Made by a program: the position numbers and the translations under genes. The notes beneath the pieces were generated by a model that saw only the letters and a list, made by a program, of their open reading frames with translations, did no database searches and was not told where the DNA came from. From positions 744,001 to 808,000 of the forward strand of contig NZ_CP077093.1 of NCBI RefSeq assembly GCF_014268755.2: a DNA stretch of 64,000 nt, written 5' to 3'. Position 1 is the first letter of the stretch, and each line of letters begins with the position of its first letter. The DNA comes from Pseudomonas vanderleydeniana (GTDB taxonomy: Bacteria > Pseudomonadota > Gammaproteobacteria > Pseudomonadales > Pseudomonadaceae). Below are positions 1 through 8,005 of this stretch, one piece after another.

Positions 1-1098
1 GCCATCGTGATCCTAGTGTTCTTCACCATCTACTGCGCCTCCGGCATCGTCGCCGGCGCCCGCCTGTTCGAAAGCACCTTTGGCATGTCCTACAGCACTG
101 CCTTGTGGGCCGGTGCGGCAGCGACCATCGCCTACACCTTCATCGGTGGTTTCCTGGCGGTCAGCTGGACCGACACCGTGCAGGCCACGCTGATGATCTT
201 CGCGCTGATCCTCACGCCGATCATCGTGTTGCTGGCCACGGGGGGTGTCGACACCACCTTCCTGGCGATCGAGGCCCAGGATCCCGGCCATTTCGACATG
301 CTGCGCAATACCACCTTCATCGGCATCATCTCGCTGATGGGCTGGGGCCTGGGCTACTTCGGCCAGCCGCACATCCTGGCGCGCTTCATGGCGGCGGACT
401 CGGTCAAGTCGATCGCCAATGCCCGGCGCATTTCCATGACCTGGATGATCCTGTGCCTGGGTGGCACCGTAGCGGTCGGTTTCTTCGGTATCGCCTACTT
501 TTCGGCGCACCCCGAGGTCGCCGGGCCGGTCAGCGAAAACCATGAGCGGGTGTTCATCGAGCTGGCGAAGCTCCTGTTCAATCCCTGGATAGCCGGTGTG
601 CTGCTGTCGGCGATCCTGGCGGCGGTGATGAGTACCCTCAGCTGCCAGCTGCTGGTGTGTTCCAGTGCGCTGACCGAGGACTTCTACAAGGCGTTCCTGC
701 GCAAGTCCGCTTCGCAGCTTGAGCTGGTGTGGGTCGGTCGGGCCATGGTGTTGCTGGTCGCGGTGATTGCCATCGCCCTGGCCGCCAACCCCGAGAACCG
801 CGTGCTGGGTCTGGTGAGTTATGCCTGGGCAGGCTTCGGTGCAGCCTTCGGCCCGGTGGTGCTGATTTCGGTGATCTGGAAGGACATGACCCGCAATGGC
901 GCGTTGGCCGGCATTCTGGTCGGCGCGATCACCGTGATCGTCTGGAAGCAGCTCAACCTGCTGGGGCTGTACGAAATCATTCCGGGCTTCATCTTCGCCA
1001 GCATCGCGATCTACGTGGTCAGCAAGATGGGCAAGCCTTCGGCGCAGATGCTCCAGCGTTTCGCGGCAGCGGAGAAGCAGTTCCGCGAGGAACATTGA
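1..1098 (+). CDS. putP: Sodium/proline symporter, C-terminal part (5' truncated by window edge)
   Basis: The frame is open from the first base and closes at TGA 1096-1098, giving about 365 residues. Full-length PutP of the sodium:solute symporter family is near 495 residues, so roughly the first 130 are outside the window. What remains is a series of hydrophobic membrane helices broken by short polar loops, with a GYFGQPHILARFMA stretch and a loop containing SALTEDFYKAFLRK, both typical of PutP. It imports proline with sodium across the inner membrane. The polar C-terminus ends in KQFREEH. A hairpin follows at 1134-1163, so transcription probably ends there, converging with metY. Other members of the family (pantothenate, acetate) are less likely but cannot be fully excluded without the N-terminus. 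Confidence 0.9.
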   Translation, partial: AIVILVFFTIYCASGIVAGARLFESTFGMSYSTALWAGAAATIAYTFIGGFLAVSWTDTVQATLMIFALILTPIIVLLATGGVDTTFLAIEAQDPGHFDMLRNTTFIGIISLMGWGLGYFGQPHILARFMAADSVKSIANARRISMTWMILCLGGTVAVGFFGIAYFSAHPEVAGPVSENHERVFIELAKLLFNPWIAGVLLSAILAAVMSTLSCQLLVCSSALTEDFYKAFLRKSASQLELVWVGRAMVLLVAVIAIALAANPENRVLGLVSYAWAGFGAAFGPVVLISVIWKDMTRNGALAGILVGAITVIVWKQLNLLGLYEIIPGFIFASIAIYVVSKMGKPSAQMLQRFAAAEKQFREEH

Positions 1099-1133
1099 TC
1101 CGTGGGATAGGGCGGCAAGCCCTCTAGCTGCAA

Positions 1134-1163
1134 GGCGGCCCGTCTCCCTGGAGGCGGGCCGCC
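1134..1163. terminator. GC-rich hairpin between convergent putP and metY
   Basis: A near-perfect inverted repeat has arms of about 13 bases (GGCGGCCCGTCTC at 1134-1146, its complement at 1151-1163, one G-U pair). It lies in the 70-base gap where the two genes face each other. The T-run is short (GCGTTTC) on the plus side and absent on the minus side, so it may act as a weak bidirectional terminator. Confidence 0.55.
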
Positions 1164-1168
1164 GCGTT

Positions 1169-2437
1169 TCAGGCCCGCAGTGCCTGCTCCAGGTCTTCGA
1201 GCAGGTCCTCGATGGCCTCGATGCCGACCGACAGGCGAATCATTTCCGGCTTCACGCCGGCCTTGGCCTGCTCTTGTTCGGTCATCTGCCGGTGGGTGGT
1301 GGAGGCCGGATGGCAGGCCAGTGACTTGGCGTCGCCGATGTTCACCAGGCGCTTGAAGATCTGAAGGGCGTCGTAGAAGCGCACGCCGGCCTCGTAGCCG
1401 CCCTTAAGGCCGAACGAGAGGATCGCCGACGGCTTGCCCTTCATGTACTTGTGCGCCAGCTCATGGTGTGGGTGGTCCGGCAGGCCGGCGTAGCTGACCC
1501 AGGCGACCTGTTCGTGGGCCTTGAGGAACTTCGCCACCCTGAGCGCATTCTCGGTGTGGCGCTCCATGCGCAGGGCCAGGGTTTCCAGGCCCTGCAGCAG
1601 CAGGAAGGCATTCATTGGCGCCAGCGCCGCGCCGGTATTGCGCAATGGTACGGTGCGCGCGCGGGCGATGAACGCCGCCGGGCCGAACTTCTCGGTGTAG
1701 ACCACGCCGTGGTAGGCCGCCTCCGGGGTATTCAGGCCGGGAAATTTCTGCGGATGGTCGGCCCAGGGGAAGGTGCCCGCGTCGACGATCACCCCGCCCA
1801 GGGCGTTGCCGTGGCCGCCGACATACTTGGTAACCGAATGTACGACGATGTCGGCACCGAACAGGATCGGCTTGCACAGGATCGGCGTCGCCACCGTGTT
1901 GTCGACCATCAGCGGTACGCCATGGGCGTGGGCGACCTGGGCGAAACTTTCGAGATCGACGATGTTGCCCGCCGGATTGCCGATACTTTCGCAATAGACC
2001 AGTCGAGTGTTCTCGTCGATCAGTTCGGCGACGGCCTCGGGCGAGTCGTCGCGCGCAAACCGTACCTCGACGCCGAAGCTGGGCAGCAGATGGGCGAACA
2101 GGGTGTAGGTGCCGCCGTAGAGTTGCGGCGTGGAGACGATATTGTCGCCGGCGCGGGTCAGGGTCTGGATCGCGTAGTGGATCGCCGCGCTGCCGGCGGA
2201 TACGGCCAGGGCGGCGATGCCGCCTTCCAGCGCTGCCAGGCGCTGTTCGAGCACGTCGTTGGTGGGGTTCATGATCCGGGTGTAGATGTTGCCCGGGACA
2301 TCGAGGTTGAACAGGTCGGCGCCGTGCTGGGCGTTGTCGAACTCGAAGGCGACGTTCTGGTAGATGGGCACGGCCACGGCCTTGGTGGTCGGGTCCGACT
2401 TGAAACCGTGATGGAGCGCAATCGTTGCGTCTTTCAT
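1169..2437 (-). CDS. metY: O-acetylhomoserine aminocarboxypropyltransferase (homocysteine synthase)
   Basis: A 422-residue Cys/Met-metabolism PLP enzyme. The PLP lysine lies in SVTKYVGGHGNALGG (K204), preceded by the cofactor-contacting LMVDNTVATP segment, and the length is typical of MetY (about 425) rather than the shorter MetB/MetC proteins (about 390). It uses O-acetylhomoserine and sulfide to form homocysteine in methionine synthesis, in the cytoplasm. The ATG at 2437 has a modest GAGA element upstream. It appears to be monocistronic, separated by 171 bases from the DUF2165 gene upstream. I see no SAM riboswitch in that gap. In P. aeruginosa the orthologue is PA5025, which anchors the synteny of this window. 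Confidence 0.93.
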   Translation of the reverse strand: MKDATIALHHGFKSDPTTKAVAVPIYQNVAFEFDNAQHGADLFNLDVPGNIYTRIMNPTNDVLEQRLAALEGGIAALAVSAGSAAIHYAIQTLTRAGDNIVSTPQLYGGTYTLFAHLLPSFGVEVRFARDDSPEAVAELIDENTRLVYCESIGNPAGNIVDLESFAQVAHAHGVPLMVDNTVATPILCKPILFGADIVVHSVTKYVGGHGNALGGVIVDAGTFPWADHPQKFPGLNTPEAAYHGVVYTEKFGPAAFIARARTVPLRNTGAALAPMNAFLLLQGLETLALRMERHTENALRVAKFLKAHEQVAWVSYAGLPDHPHHELAHKYMKGKPSAILSFGLKGGYEAGVRFYDALQIFKRLVNIGDAKSLACHPASTTHRQMTEQEQAKAGVKPEMIRLSVGIEAIEDLLEDLEQALRA

Positions 2438-2608
2438 AAAGTCTCGACTCAGTGAAATTCCATTAATTGAGCAGTGCCGGGCAGCTGCGGTCGCCTAATG
2501 GTCTCGTGTGCCTGAGTCGCCAGTGACCTCGGGTGTGGTGCCCGAGATCGGACCGCATACCGGTGCGCCAGTGTCCGCTACTGGCGCAACATCGGCAAGT
2601 GATCCAGC

Positions 2609-3103
2609 TCAAGCCGGCTCGTTGTCCGCCTGATTGACGAAGATCAGCACGCCAAGCAGGGCCATGTAGAACCTGAAGGCCGCCTCCTGGCCATTCCAGA
2701 TCTTCGATTGCCACATCAGGAACCATTCGCCCCCGACCACCATGAAGCCGAAGAACCACACCAGGAAGCCCAGGGTCGCTCCGGCGATAACGCCTTTCTT
2801 CGCCCGGGCGAAGCGGGTGGCATCGGCCCGCCGGGCCCGCCACAGCGCCCCTGCGCCAAGGGCCAGCAGCACGCAGGTGAGCCCTTCTCCGAGGATGATC
2901 AGCCAGTAGGCGGCGTGCCATAGGGCTGGGGTGCTGATTGCCCGGTACATCGCGGCGTTGTCCGGGAAGGTGGTGTCCATGCTCAGCACGTGGCTGACGA
3001 AGGCGAAGTTGGAGGCGTAGTCGCTGATGTTGTTGAAGGTGACCATGAAGGCGAAGGCGGCGAGCGCCAGGCTCATGATGATTTTGGCGTAGCGGGTGGT
3101 CAT
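2609..3103 (-). CDS. DUF2165 small integral membrane protein
   Basis: A 164-residue protein with four hydrophobic helices: roughly residues 7-27, 62-85, 103-125 and 140-156. It matches the DUF2165 family of predicted small integral membrane proteins, recognisable by the conserved N-terminal FNNISDYASNF stretch after helix 1 and the WFFGFMVVGGEWF segment in helix 3. No biochemical function is established that I know of. The ATG at 3103 is the only reasonable start. It is divergent from rlmJ and sits upstream of metY on the same strand with a 171-base gap, so co-transcription is possible but not shown. Confidence 0.8.
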   Translation of the reverse strand: MTTRYAKIIMSLALAAFAFMVTFNNISDYASNFAFVSHVLSMDTTFPDNAAMYRAISTPALWHAAYWLIILGEGLTCVLLALGAGALWRARRADATRFARAKKGVIAGATLGFLVWFFGFMVVGGEWFLMWQSKIWNGQEAAFRFYMALLGVLIFVNQADNEPA

Positions 3104-3248
3104 CGTTTCGAATCCTTCGAGTGGGAGGACGCGACGTTATCATGGGCGCTCCCGGCGAGTCTGTCGGCAACGGACCTGCCGCCTGTACGTTGCGACCTGA
3201 CGGCGGGTGGTGCACAGGGTAAACTTCGCCTCCTTCGCAGGAGTTGCC

Positions 3249-4085
3249 ATGAATTACCGTCACGCCTTCCACGCCGGCAACCACGCCGACGTCCTGAAAC
3301 ACCTGGTCCTGACCCGCCTGATCGCCCTGATGGCGCGCAAGGAGCAGCCGTTCGCCTATCTCGACAGCCACGCCGGTATCGGCCTGTACGACCTCAAGGG
3401 CGACCAGGCCAGTCGTACCGGCGAGTACCTGGAGGGGATCGCCCGCCTGTGGGCGGAGCAGGACCTGCCCGCGGTGACCGCCGATTACCTGCGGGTGCTG
3501 CACGAGATGAACCCCGATGGCGAGTTGCGCTACTACCCGGGGTCGCCGGAACTGGCGCGGCGCCTGACCCGTGCGCAGGACCGCGTGCTGATCAACGAGA
3601 AGCATCCGGAAGACGGCAAGCTGCTCAAGGACAACATGAAGAGCGACCGTCGCGTGGCCGTGCACCTGGGCGAGGGCTGGCACCTGGCGCGGGCCCTGCT
3701 GCCGGTGGCGGAAAAGCGTGCGGTGATGCTGATCGACCCGCCGTTCGAGCAGTTGGACGAGATGCAGCGCTGTGCCGCCTCGCTCAAGGAAGCGATCGGC
3801 CGCATGCGCCAGACGGTGGCGGCGATCTGGTATCCGATCAAGGACCAGCGCGCGCTGAAGCGTTTCTACCAGGACCTGGCCGGCACCGGCGCGCCGAAAC
3901 TGTTGCGCGTGGAATTGCTGGTGCATCCGCTGGACACGCCGGCGAGCCTGAACGGATCGGGGCTGGCGATTGCCAATCCGCCGTGGGGGCTTGAGGAGGA
4001 GTTGCGTGAGCTGTTGCCGTGGTTGGCGCAGAAGCTGGCGCAAACCCAGGGTGACTGGCGGATGGATTGGCTGATTGCCGAGTAG
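3249..4085 (+). CDS. rlmJ: 23S rRNA (adenine-2030-N6)-methyltransferase
   Basis: 278 residues, close to the family norm of about 280. The N-terminus MNYRHAFHAGNHADVLKHLV is the family signature, and the catalytic motif IV is D163-P-P-F166. It transfers a methyl group from SAM to N6 of A2030 in 23S rRNA. The start is fixed by an AGGAG at 3239-3243, five bases from the ATG. The frame is open further upstream to a GTG at 3207, but that has no ribosome site and would add 14 unrelated residues. A REP-type repeat pair follows the stop codon. This is the PA5019-type gene of the conserved neighbourhood. Confidence 0.92.
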   Translation: MNYRHAFHAGNHADVLKHLVLTRLIALMARKEQPFAYLDSHAGIGLYDLKGDQASRTGEYLEGIARLWAEQDLPAVTADYLRVLHEMNPDGELRYYPGSPELARRLTRAQDRVLINEKHPEDGKLLKDNMKSDRRVAVHLGEGWHLARALLPVAEKRAVMLIDPPFEQLDEMQRCAASLKEAIGRMRQTVAAIWYPIKDQRALKRFYQDLAGTGAPKLLRVELLVHPLDTPASLNGSGLAIANPPWGLEEELRELLPWLAQKLAQTQGDWRMDWLIAE

Positions 4086-4112
4086 TCTGTCTCTGTCTGG
4101 CAGAGTTTCTCT

Positions 4113-4243
4113 GTGGCGAGGGGGCTTGCCCCCGTTCGGTTGCGCAGCAACCGTAAAATCAGCAGCCCTGTTCATTCTGGTGTAATGCGGTGCCTGGCTT
4201 CAGGGGTGCTTCGCACCCCAGCGGGGGCAAGCCCCCTCGCCAC
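4113..4243. repeat. Inverted pair of REP elements (REPIN-like) between rlmJ and msrA
   Basis: Left arm at 4113-4133 reads GTGGCGAGGGGGCTTGCCCC and right arm at 4223-4243 is its reverse complement. About 90 bases lie between, containing an inner hairpin (GGGGTGCTTCGCACCCC, 4203-4219). The arms contain the GGGGGCTTGCCCCC core that I recall from REP sequences of P. fluorescens, which occur as inverted doublets mobilised by RAYT transposases. It fills most of the 179-base gap between convergent genes and may also act as a transcription end or mRNA stabiliser. Confidence 0.8.
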
Positions 4244-4264
4244 GGGAGTGGGCCTGCCGGCGCC

Positions 4265-4912
4265 TCAGATCGGGCAGCTGACGCCGGTGCCGCGGATACC
4301 GCAGTAGCCTTCCGGGTTCTTCGCCAGGTACTGCTGGTGGTAGGCTTCGGCGTAGTAGAAGGTCGGCGCCTCGGCAATCTCCGTGGTGATCGTGCCCAGT
4401 CCGGCCTTGGTCAATTCGGCCTGGAACACCTGGGCGCTCTTCTGTGCGGCTTCCAGTTGTTCCGGCTTGGTGGCGTAGATCACCGAGCGGTACTGGGTGC
4501 CGATGTCGTTGCCCTGGCGCATGCCCTGAGTTGGATCGTGCAGTTCCCAGAATTGCGCCAACAGTTGCTCGTAGCTGACGATTTCCGGTTCATAGACCAC
4601 CAGGACCACTTCGCTGTGGCCGGTCAGTCCCGAGCAGACTTCCTCGTAGGTCGGATTCGGGGTGAAACCGCCAGCATAGCCCACCGACGTGCTGTACACG
4701 CCCTCGCGCTGCCAGAAGCGCCGCTCCGCGCCCCAGAAGCAGCCCAGGCCGAAGATGGCGAATTCGACGTTGCCGGGGAACGGGCCCAGCAGCGGGTGGC
4801 CGTTGACGAAGTGTTTGTCCGGGACGGTCATCGGGGTTTCGCGGCCAGGCAGAGCTTGTTCTTTGGTAGGTAGCACGTTTTTGTTCACCAGTATTTCCGA
4901 GCGCAAGACCAT
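4265..4912 (-). CDS. msrA: Peptide-methionine (S)-S-oxide reductase
   Basis: 215 residues, with the catalytic cysteine in GCFWG (C58) and two resolving cysteines near the end (GYCGIRG and SCPI). The class is the long MsrA type of enterobacteria and pseudomonads. It repairs methionine-S-sulfoxide in oxidised proteins using thioredoxin. The start ATG at 4912 has GAGAGG eight bases upstream. The N-terminal 45 residues before the domain are normal for this type. It lies 80 bases downstream of the dipA-type gene on the same strand. Confidence 0.94.
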   Translation of the reverse strand: MVLRSEILVNKNVLPTKEQALPGRETPMTVPDKHFVNGHPLLGPFPGNVEFAIFGLGCFWGAERRFWQREGVYSTSVGYAGGFTPNPTYEEVCSGLTGHSEVVLVVYEPEIVSYEQLLAQFWELHDPTQGMRQGNDIGTQYRSVIYATKPEQLEAAQKSAQVFQAELTKAGLGTITTEIAEAPTFYYAEAYHQQYLAKNPEGYCGIRGTGVSCPI

Positions 4913-4992
4913 GTCGCAGTCCTCTCAGTCAGGTTGAAATAAGCTGTAGCTATTGAGGTAGACCGACAGTGTGCCCGAGTGTTGCCGCGCTG

Positions 4993-7686
4993 TCAGGCCA
5001 AAGGGCCGCGCGGATAACGCTTGAGCTGCTGGATCAGCTCGGCGCCGGGGATCGGGCGGTCGAACAGGTAGCCTTGGCCGACATCGCAGCGATGGCGACG
5101 CAGGAAGGCCAGTTGTTCAGTGGTTTCGATGCCTTCGGCCACCACCTTGAGTTTCAGGTTGTGGGCCATGGCGATGACTGCGGAGGTGATTTCCATGTCG
5201 TCCTGGTTGTCCGGGATTTCATGGATGAAGCTGCGATCGATCTTGATGATGTCGATCGGGAATTTTTTCAGGTAGCTCAGGGACGAATAACCCGTGCCGA
5301 AGTCGTCCATGGCCAGGGTCAGGCCGATTTTCTTCAACTGGTCGAGCTGCTGGCGAGTGTCTTCGGTGGCTTCCAGCAGCAGGCCTTCGGTCAGTTCGAG
5401 CTCCAGCAGTGACGGCGGCAACTGTTCTTCCTTGAGGATGCTGGCCAGCGAGGCGACCAGGTCCGGGTCGGAGAACTGCTTGGGTGACAGGTTGATCGCC
5501 ACTTGCAGATTACCCAGGCCACAGGCGGTCAGGGCCTTGCTCATGCGGCAGGCCTGGCGGGCGATCCACTTGCCGATCGGGATGATCAGGCCGGTTTCCT
5601 CGGCGACGCTGATGAACTGGTCCGGGCGGATCATGCCCTTTTCCGGGTGGTTCCAGCGCAGCAGCGCCTCCATCCCCAGCAGGCGGCCGCTGCGCAGGCA
5701 CAGCTTGGGTTGGTAGAACACGTCCAGCTCGTTCTGGGTCAGGGCGCGACGCAGGTTGTTCTCGACGAACAGCTTGTAGCTGGCCTCGGCGTTCAGTGCC
5801 TCGGTGAAGACCTGGACCTGGTGCTTGCCGTTGGCCTTGGCCTTGTGCAGGGCCAGACCGGCGTTGCGCATCAGGGTCTGCGGGTCGCGCCCATGCAGCG
5901 GTGCGCTGGCCAGGCCGACCGAGCCGGTGACGCTGATCAGCTGGTTGTCGACGAACATCGGTTTGTCGAGGGTCGTCAGCAACTGGGTGGCGATCTGTTG
6001 GCCGGCTTCGAGGTCGGTGTCATCGAGCAACACCGCGAATTCGTTACTGGCAAAGCGCGCCAGGCTGCCGCTCGGGCTCAGGCTGTTGCGCAGGCGCCGG
6101 GCCAGGCTGATCAGTAGCTTGTCACCGGTCTGGTGGCCGAGGCTGTCGTTGATCCGCTTGAAGTTGTCGATGTCCACCAGCAGCAGGCTGATGGGCGAGT
6201 CGCTGTCACGGGCGAAGCGCTCGTCGAGGTTGCGGATGAACGCCGGGCGGTTGCCCAGGTTGGTCAGGTTGTCGGTGTAGGCCAGGCGCTCGATGCGCTG
6301 TTGCGCGAGCTTGGTCTGGGTGATGTCCTCGTAGATGCCGATGTAGTGGGTCAGTTCGCGGTTGTCGCCGTAGACCTTGGAAATCGACAACTGCCCCCAA
6401 TAGGGCTCCAGGTTCTTGCGGCGGCTCTTGAACTCACCCTGCCAGCTGTTGCTCTGGGCCAGGCTCGACTGTGCATCGAACAGCAGCTCGCTGAGGTTCT
6501 CCAGGGCTGGCAGCTCGGAGAGCTTCTGGCCGTGGACTTCCTCGGTGCTGTACTGGGTGATGGCGGTGAAGCTCGGGTTGACGTACTCCACCACGCCGTC
6601 GCAGTTGACCAGCAGGAAGGCGTTGGCACTCTGCTCGACCGCTCGTTGGAACAGGTGCAGGGCGCTGGTGGCGGTGCGCCGGTTGTGGTTGTTGATGACC
6701 TGGGCGAACTGGTCCGCCAGTTCACCGGCGAAGGCGATCTCATCCGATTGCCAGGCGCGGGTGTGGCCGGTCTGCTCCAGGCAAAGCACGCCCACGACCT
6801 GGCCATCGATGCGGATGCTGGCATCGAGCATGGCATTGACGTCACGGGGGCGCAGGGTCTCGGCCATGTCGCGGGTGCGCGGATCGCGGGTCGCGTTGTG
6901 GGCATCGATGGCGCGGCTGGTGTGCAGGGCTTCCAGGTAGTCGGGGAAGCGGCTCGCGTCGATCTCGTCCGGCAGGACATATTCCTGGCTGGCGCGGTGG
7001 TAGGCGGAGATCGGTATCAGGCGCTGGCCATCGAGGTTCCAGATGCTGGCGCAGTCGATCTCGTAGATGTCGCAGGCGCAGCGGGTGATCAGTTCGGCGG
7101 CTTCCTGCAGCGAGTTGTTGGCGCTGTAGCGCTGGCGCGCCAGGCGCAGGATCAGGTCCTGCTGGGAGCGTACCCGGTCCAGGTGCTGCAACTGTTCCTG
7201 CTGGGCGCGCTGGTTGAGCTCCAAGGCGATCTGCAGGCGGCTGTTCTGGGTGGCGAGCTCGGTGAGCGGGGGCTGTGGCTCCAGGCCGAACAGGCCTTCG
7301 ACCACCAGCAAGTAGCCGCGCAGCAGGTGGCGGTTGTGCTGCTTGTAGGCTTCGCCCATCTCCAGCAGGGTCAGTGGGCCCTGGGCGGTATGCAGGGTGT
7401 AGCGCACCAGGTAGTGCGGGTTCTCCGCCAATTGCAGCTGGATCGCGTCATGCAGCCGGTAGCGCGCCTCGGGTTCCATCAGGCTGGCGTAGGGCGAGCC
7501 GACCAGGGCGCACAGTTCGATGGCCGGCAGGCCGAACTGGCGTTCGCAATTGGGATCGAGGAACAGCAGGGCCCAGCTTGCCTCATTCAGCCGCTCGAAA
7601 CGCAGCATACCGAGCCGTGACGGCACCGGTAACTGAGTCACTACCTCGGCCGCCAATCTATTGGCGGCATCGGGTTGGCTTTTCAT
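4993..7686 (-). CDS. dipA: PAS-GAF-PAS-GGDEF-EAL cyclic-di-GMP phosphodiesterase (DipA type)
   Basis: 897 residues. By inspection: a PAS-like region about 30-135, a GAF domain about 180-335, a second PAS about 345-465, GGDEF about 465-625 and EAL about 640-885. The GGDEF active site reads ASNEF (about residue 547), so cyclase activity should be lost. The EAL domain keeps EALLRW (about 673), NLSPKQF, ELTEG and DDFGTGYSS (about 795), all needed for phosphodiesterase activity. There are no membrane helices, so it is cytosolic. P. aeruginosa DipA (PA5017) has the same size, order and position and promotes biofilm dispersal by lowering c-di-GMP. Its product name here is by that orthology; catalytic activity is inferred from the motifs. 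Confidence 0.9.
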   Translation of the reverse strand: MKSQPDAANRLAAEVVTQLPVPSRLGMLRFERLNEASWALLFLDPNCERQFGLPAIELCALVGSPYASLMEPEARYRLHDAIQLQLAENPHYLVRYTLHTAQGPLTLLEMGEAYKQHNRHLLRGYLLVVEGLFGLEPQPPLTELATQNSRLQIALELNQRAQQEQLQHLDRVRSQQDLILRLARQRYSANNSLQEAAELITRCACDIYEIDCASIWNLDGQRLIPISAYHRASQEYVLPDEIDASRFPDYLEALHTSRAIDAHNATRDPRTRDMAETLRPRDVNAMLDASIRIDGQVVGVLCLEQTGHTRAWQSDEIAFAGELADQFAQVINNHNRRTATSALHLFQRAVEQSANAFLLVNCDGVVEYVNPSFTAITQYSTEEVHGQKLSELPALENLSELLFDAQSSLAQSNSWQGEFKSRRKNLEPYWGQLSISKVYGDNRELTHYIGIYEDITQTKLAQQRIERLAYTDNLTNLGNRPAFIRNLDERFARDSDSPISLLLVDIDNFKRINDSLGHQTGDKLLISLARRLRNSLSPSGSLARFASNEFAVLLDDTDLEAGQQIATQLLTTLDKPMFVDNQLISVTGSVGLASAPLHGRDPQTLMRNAGLALHKAKANGKHQVQVFTEALNAEASYKLFVENNLRRALTQNELDVFYQPKLCLRSGRLLGMEALLRWNHPEKGMIRPDQFISVAEETGLIIPIGKWIARQACRMSKALTACGLGNLQVAINLSPKQFSDPDLVASLASILKEEQLPPSLLELELTEGLLLEATEDTRQQLDQLKKIGLTLAMDDFGTGYSSLSYLKKFPIDIIKIDRSFIHEIPDNQDDMEITSAVIAMAHNLKLKVVAEGIETTEQLAFLRRHRCDVGQGYLFDRPIPGAELIQQLKRYPRGPLA

Positions 7687-8005
7687 TGAGAGCTCGCTTC
7701 AAGAGTACTGATCACGCACAGGGAAGAGGCCTTTTTCCTGGCGAATTGGGCAAGGTTGCATTAAGCGGATCGGGCTGACAAGCAGAACAGTGGCTCTGTG
7801 CCTTCAATGTATCGGCCGAGGCTGGGAAATCTTCAATCGTGAAGGCGAGGCAGGGCGCAATTACCGCTCTAGAACGCGCTTCTGCGCGTGCCTGGCAGCG
7901 CGCAAAAAAAAGCCCCGCCATCGGGCGGGGTTGAGGTACGAGCGTGGCGCTCGGAAAACGCTACGGCAGATCCGGCCTCCCCGACACGGGAGGCCGGGAG
8001 GCCGG
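7687..8005. other. Intergenic region between dipA and aceF
   Basis: This 319-base gap carries the aceEF terminator (7904-7932) and, on its left side, the presumed minus-strand promoter and leader of dipA. I cannot point to a convincing sigma-70 promoter pair in it. A short stem (AACGCGCTTCTGCGCGT near 7873-7889) lies between them. No small gene is supported. Confidence 0.5.
7904..7932 (-). terminator. Rho-independent terminator of the aceE-aceF operon
   Basis: Read on the minus strand: CCCCGCCCGATGGCGGGGC followed by eight T. The stem is GC-only with a four-base loop, and the T-run is at 7911-7904. It lies 73 bases after the aceF stop, in the correct orientation. Confidence 0.92.

Noticed and set aside
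2463..4175. A 570-codon minus-strand frame opposite rlmJ and across the DUF2165 gene.
   Set aside because: Low-complexity Gln/Arg/His-rich translation typical of antisense frames; rlmJ with its AGGAG site explains the region.
7756..7772. A sigma-54-like GG...GC motif (TGGGCAAGGTTGCA) upstream of dipA.
   Set aside because: The spacing between GG and GC is eight, not ten, and it is on the strand pointing away from dipA.
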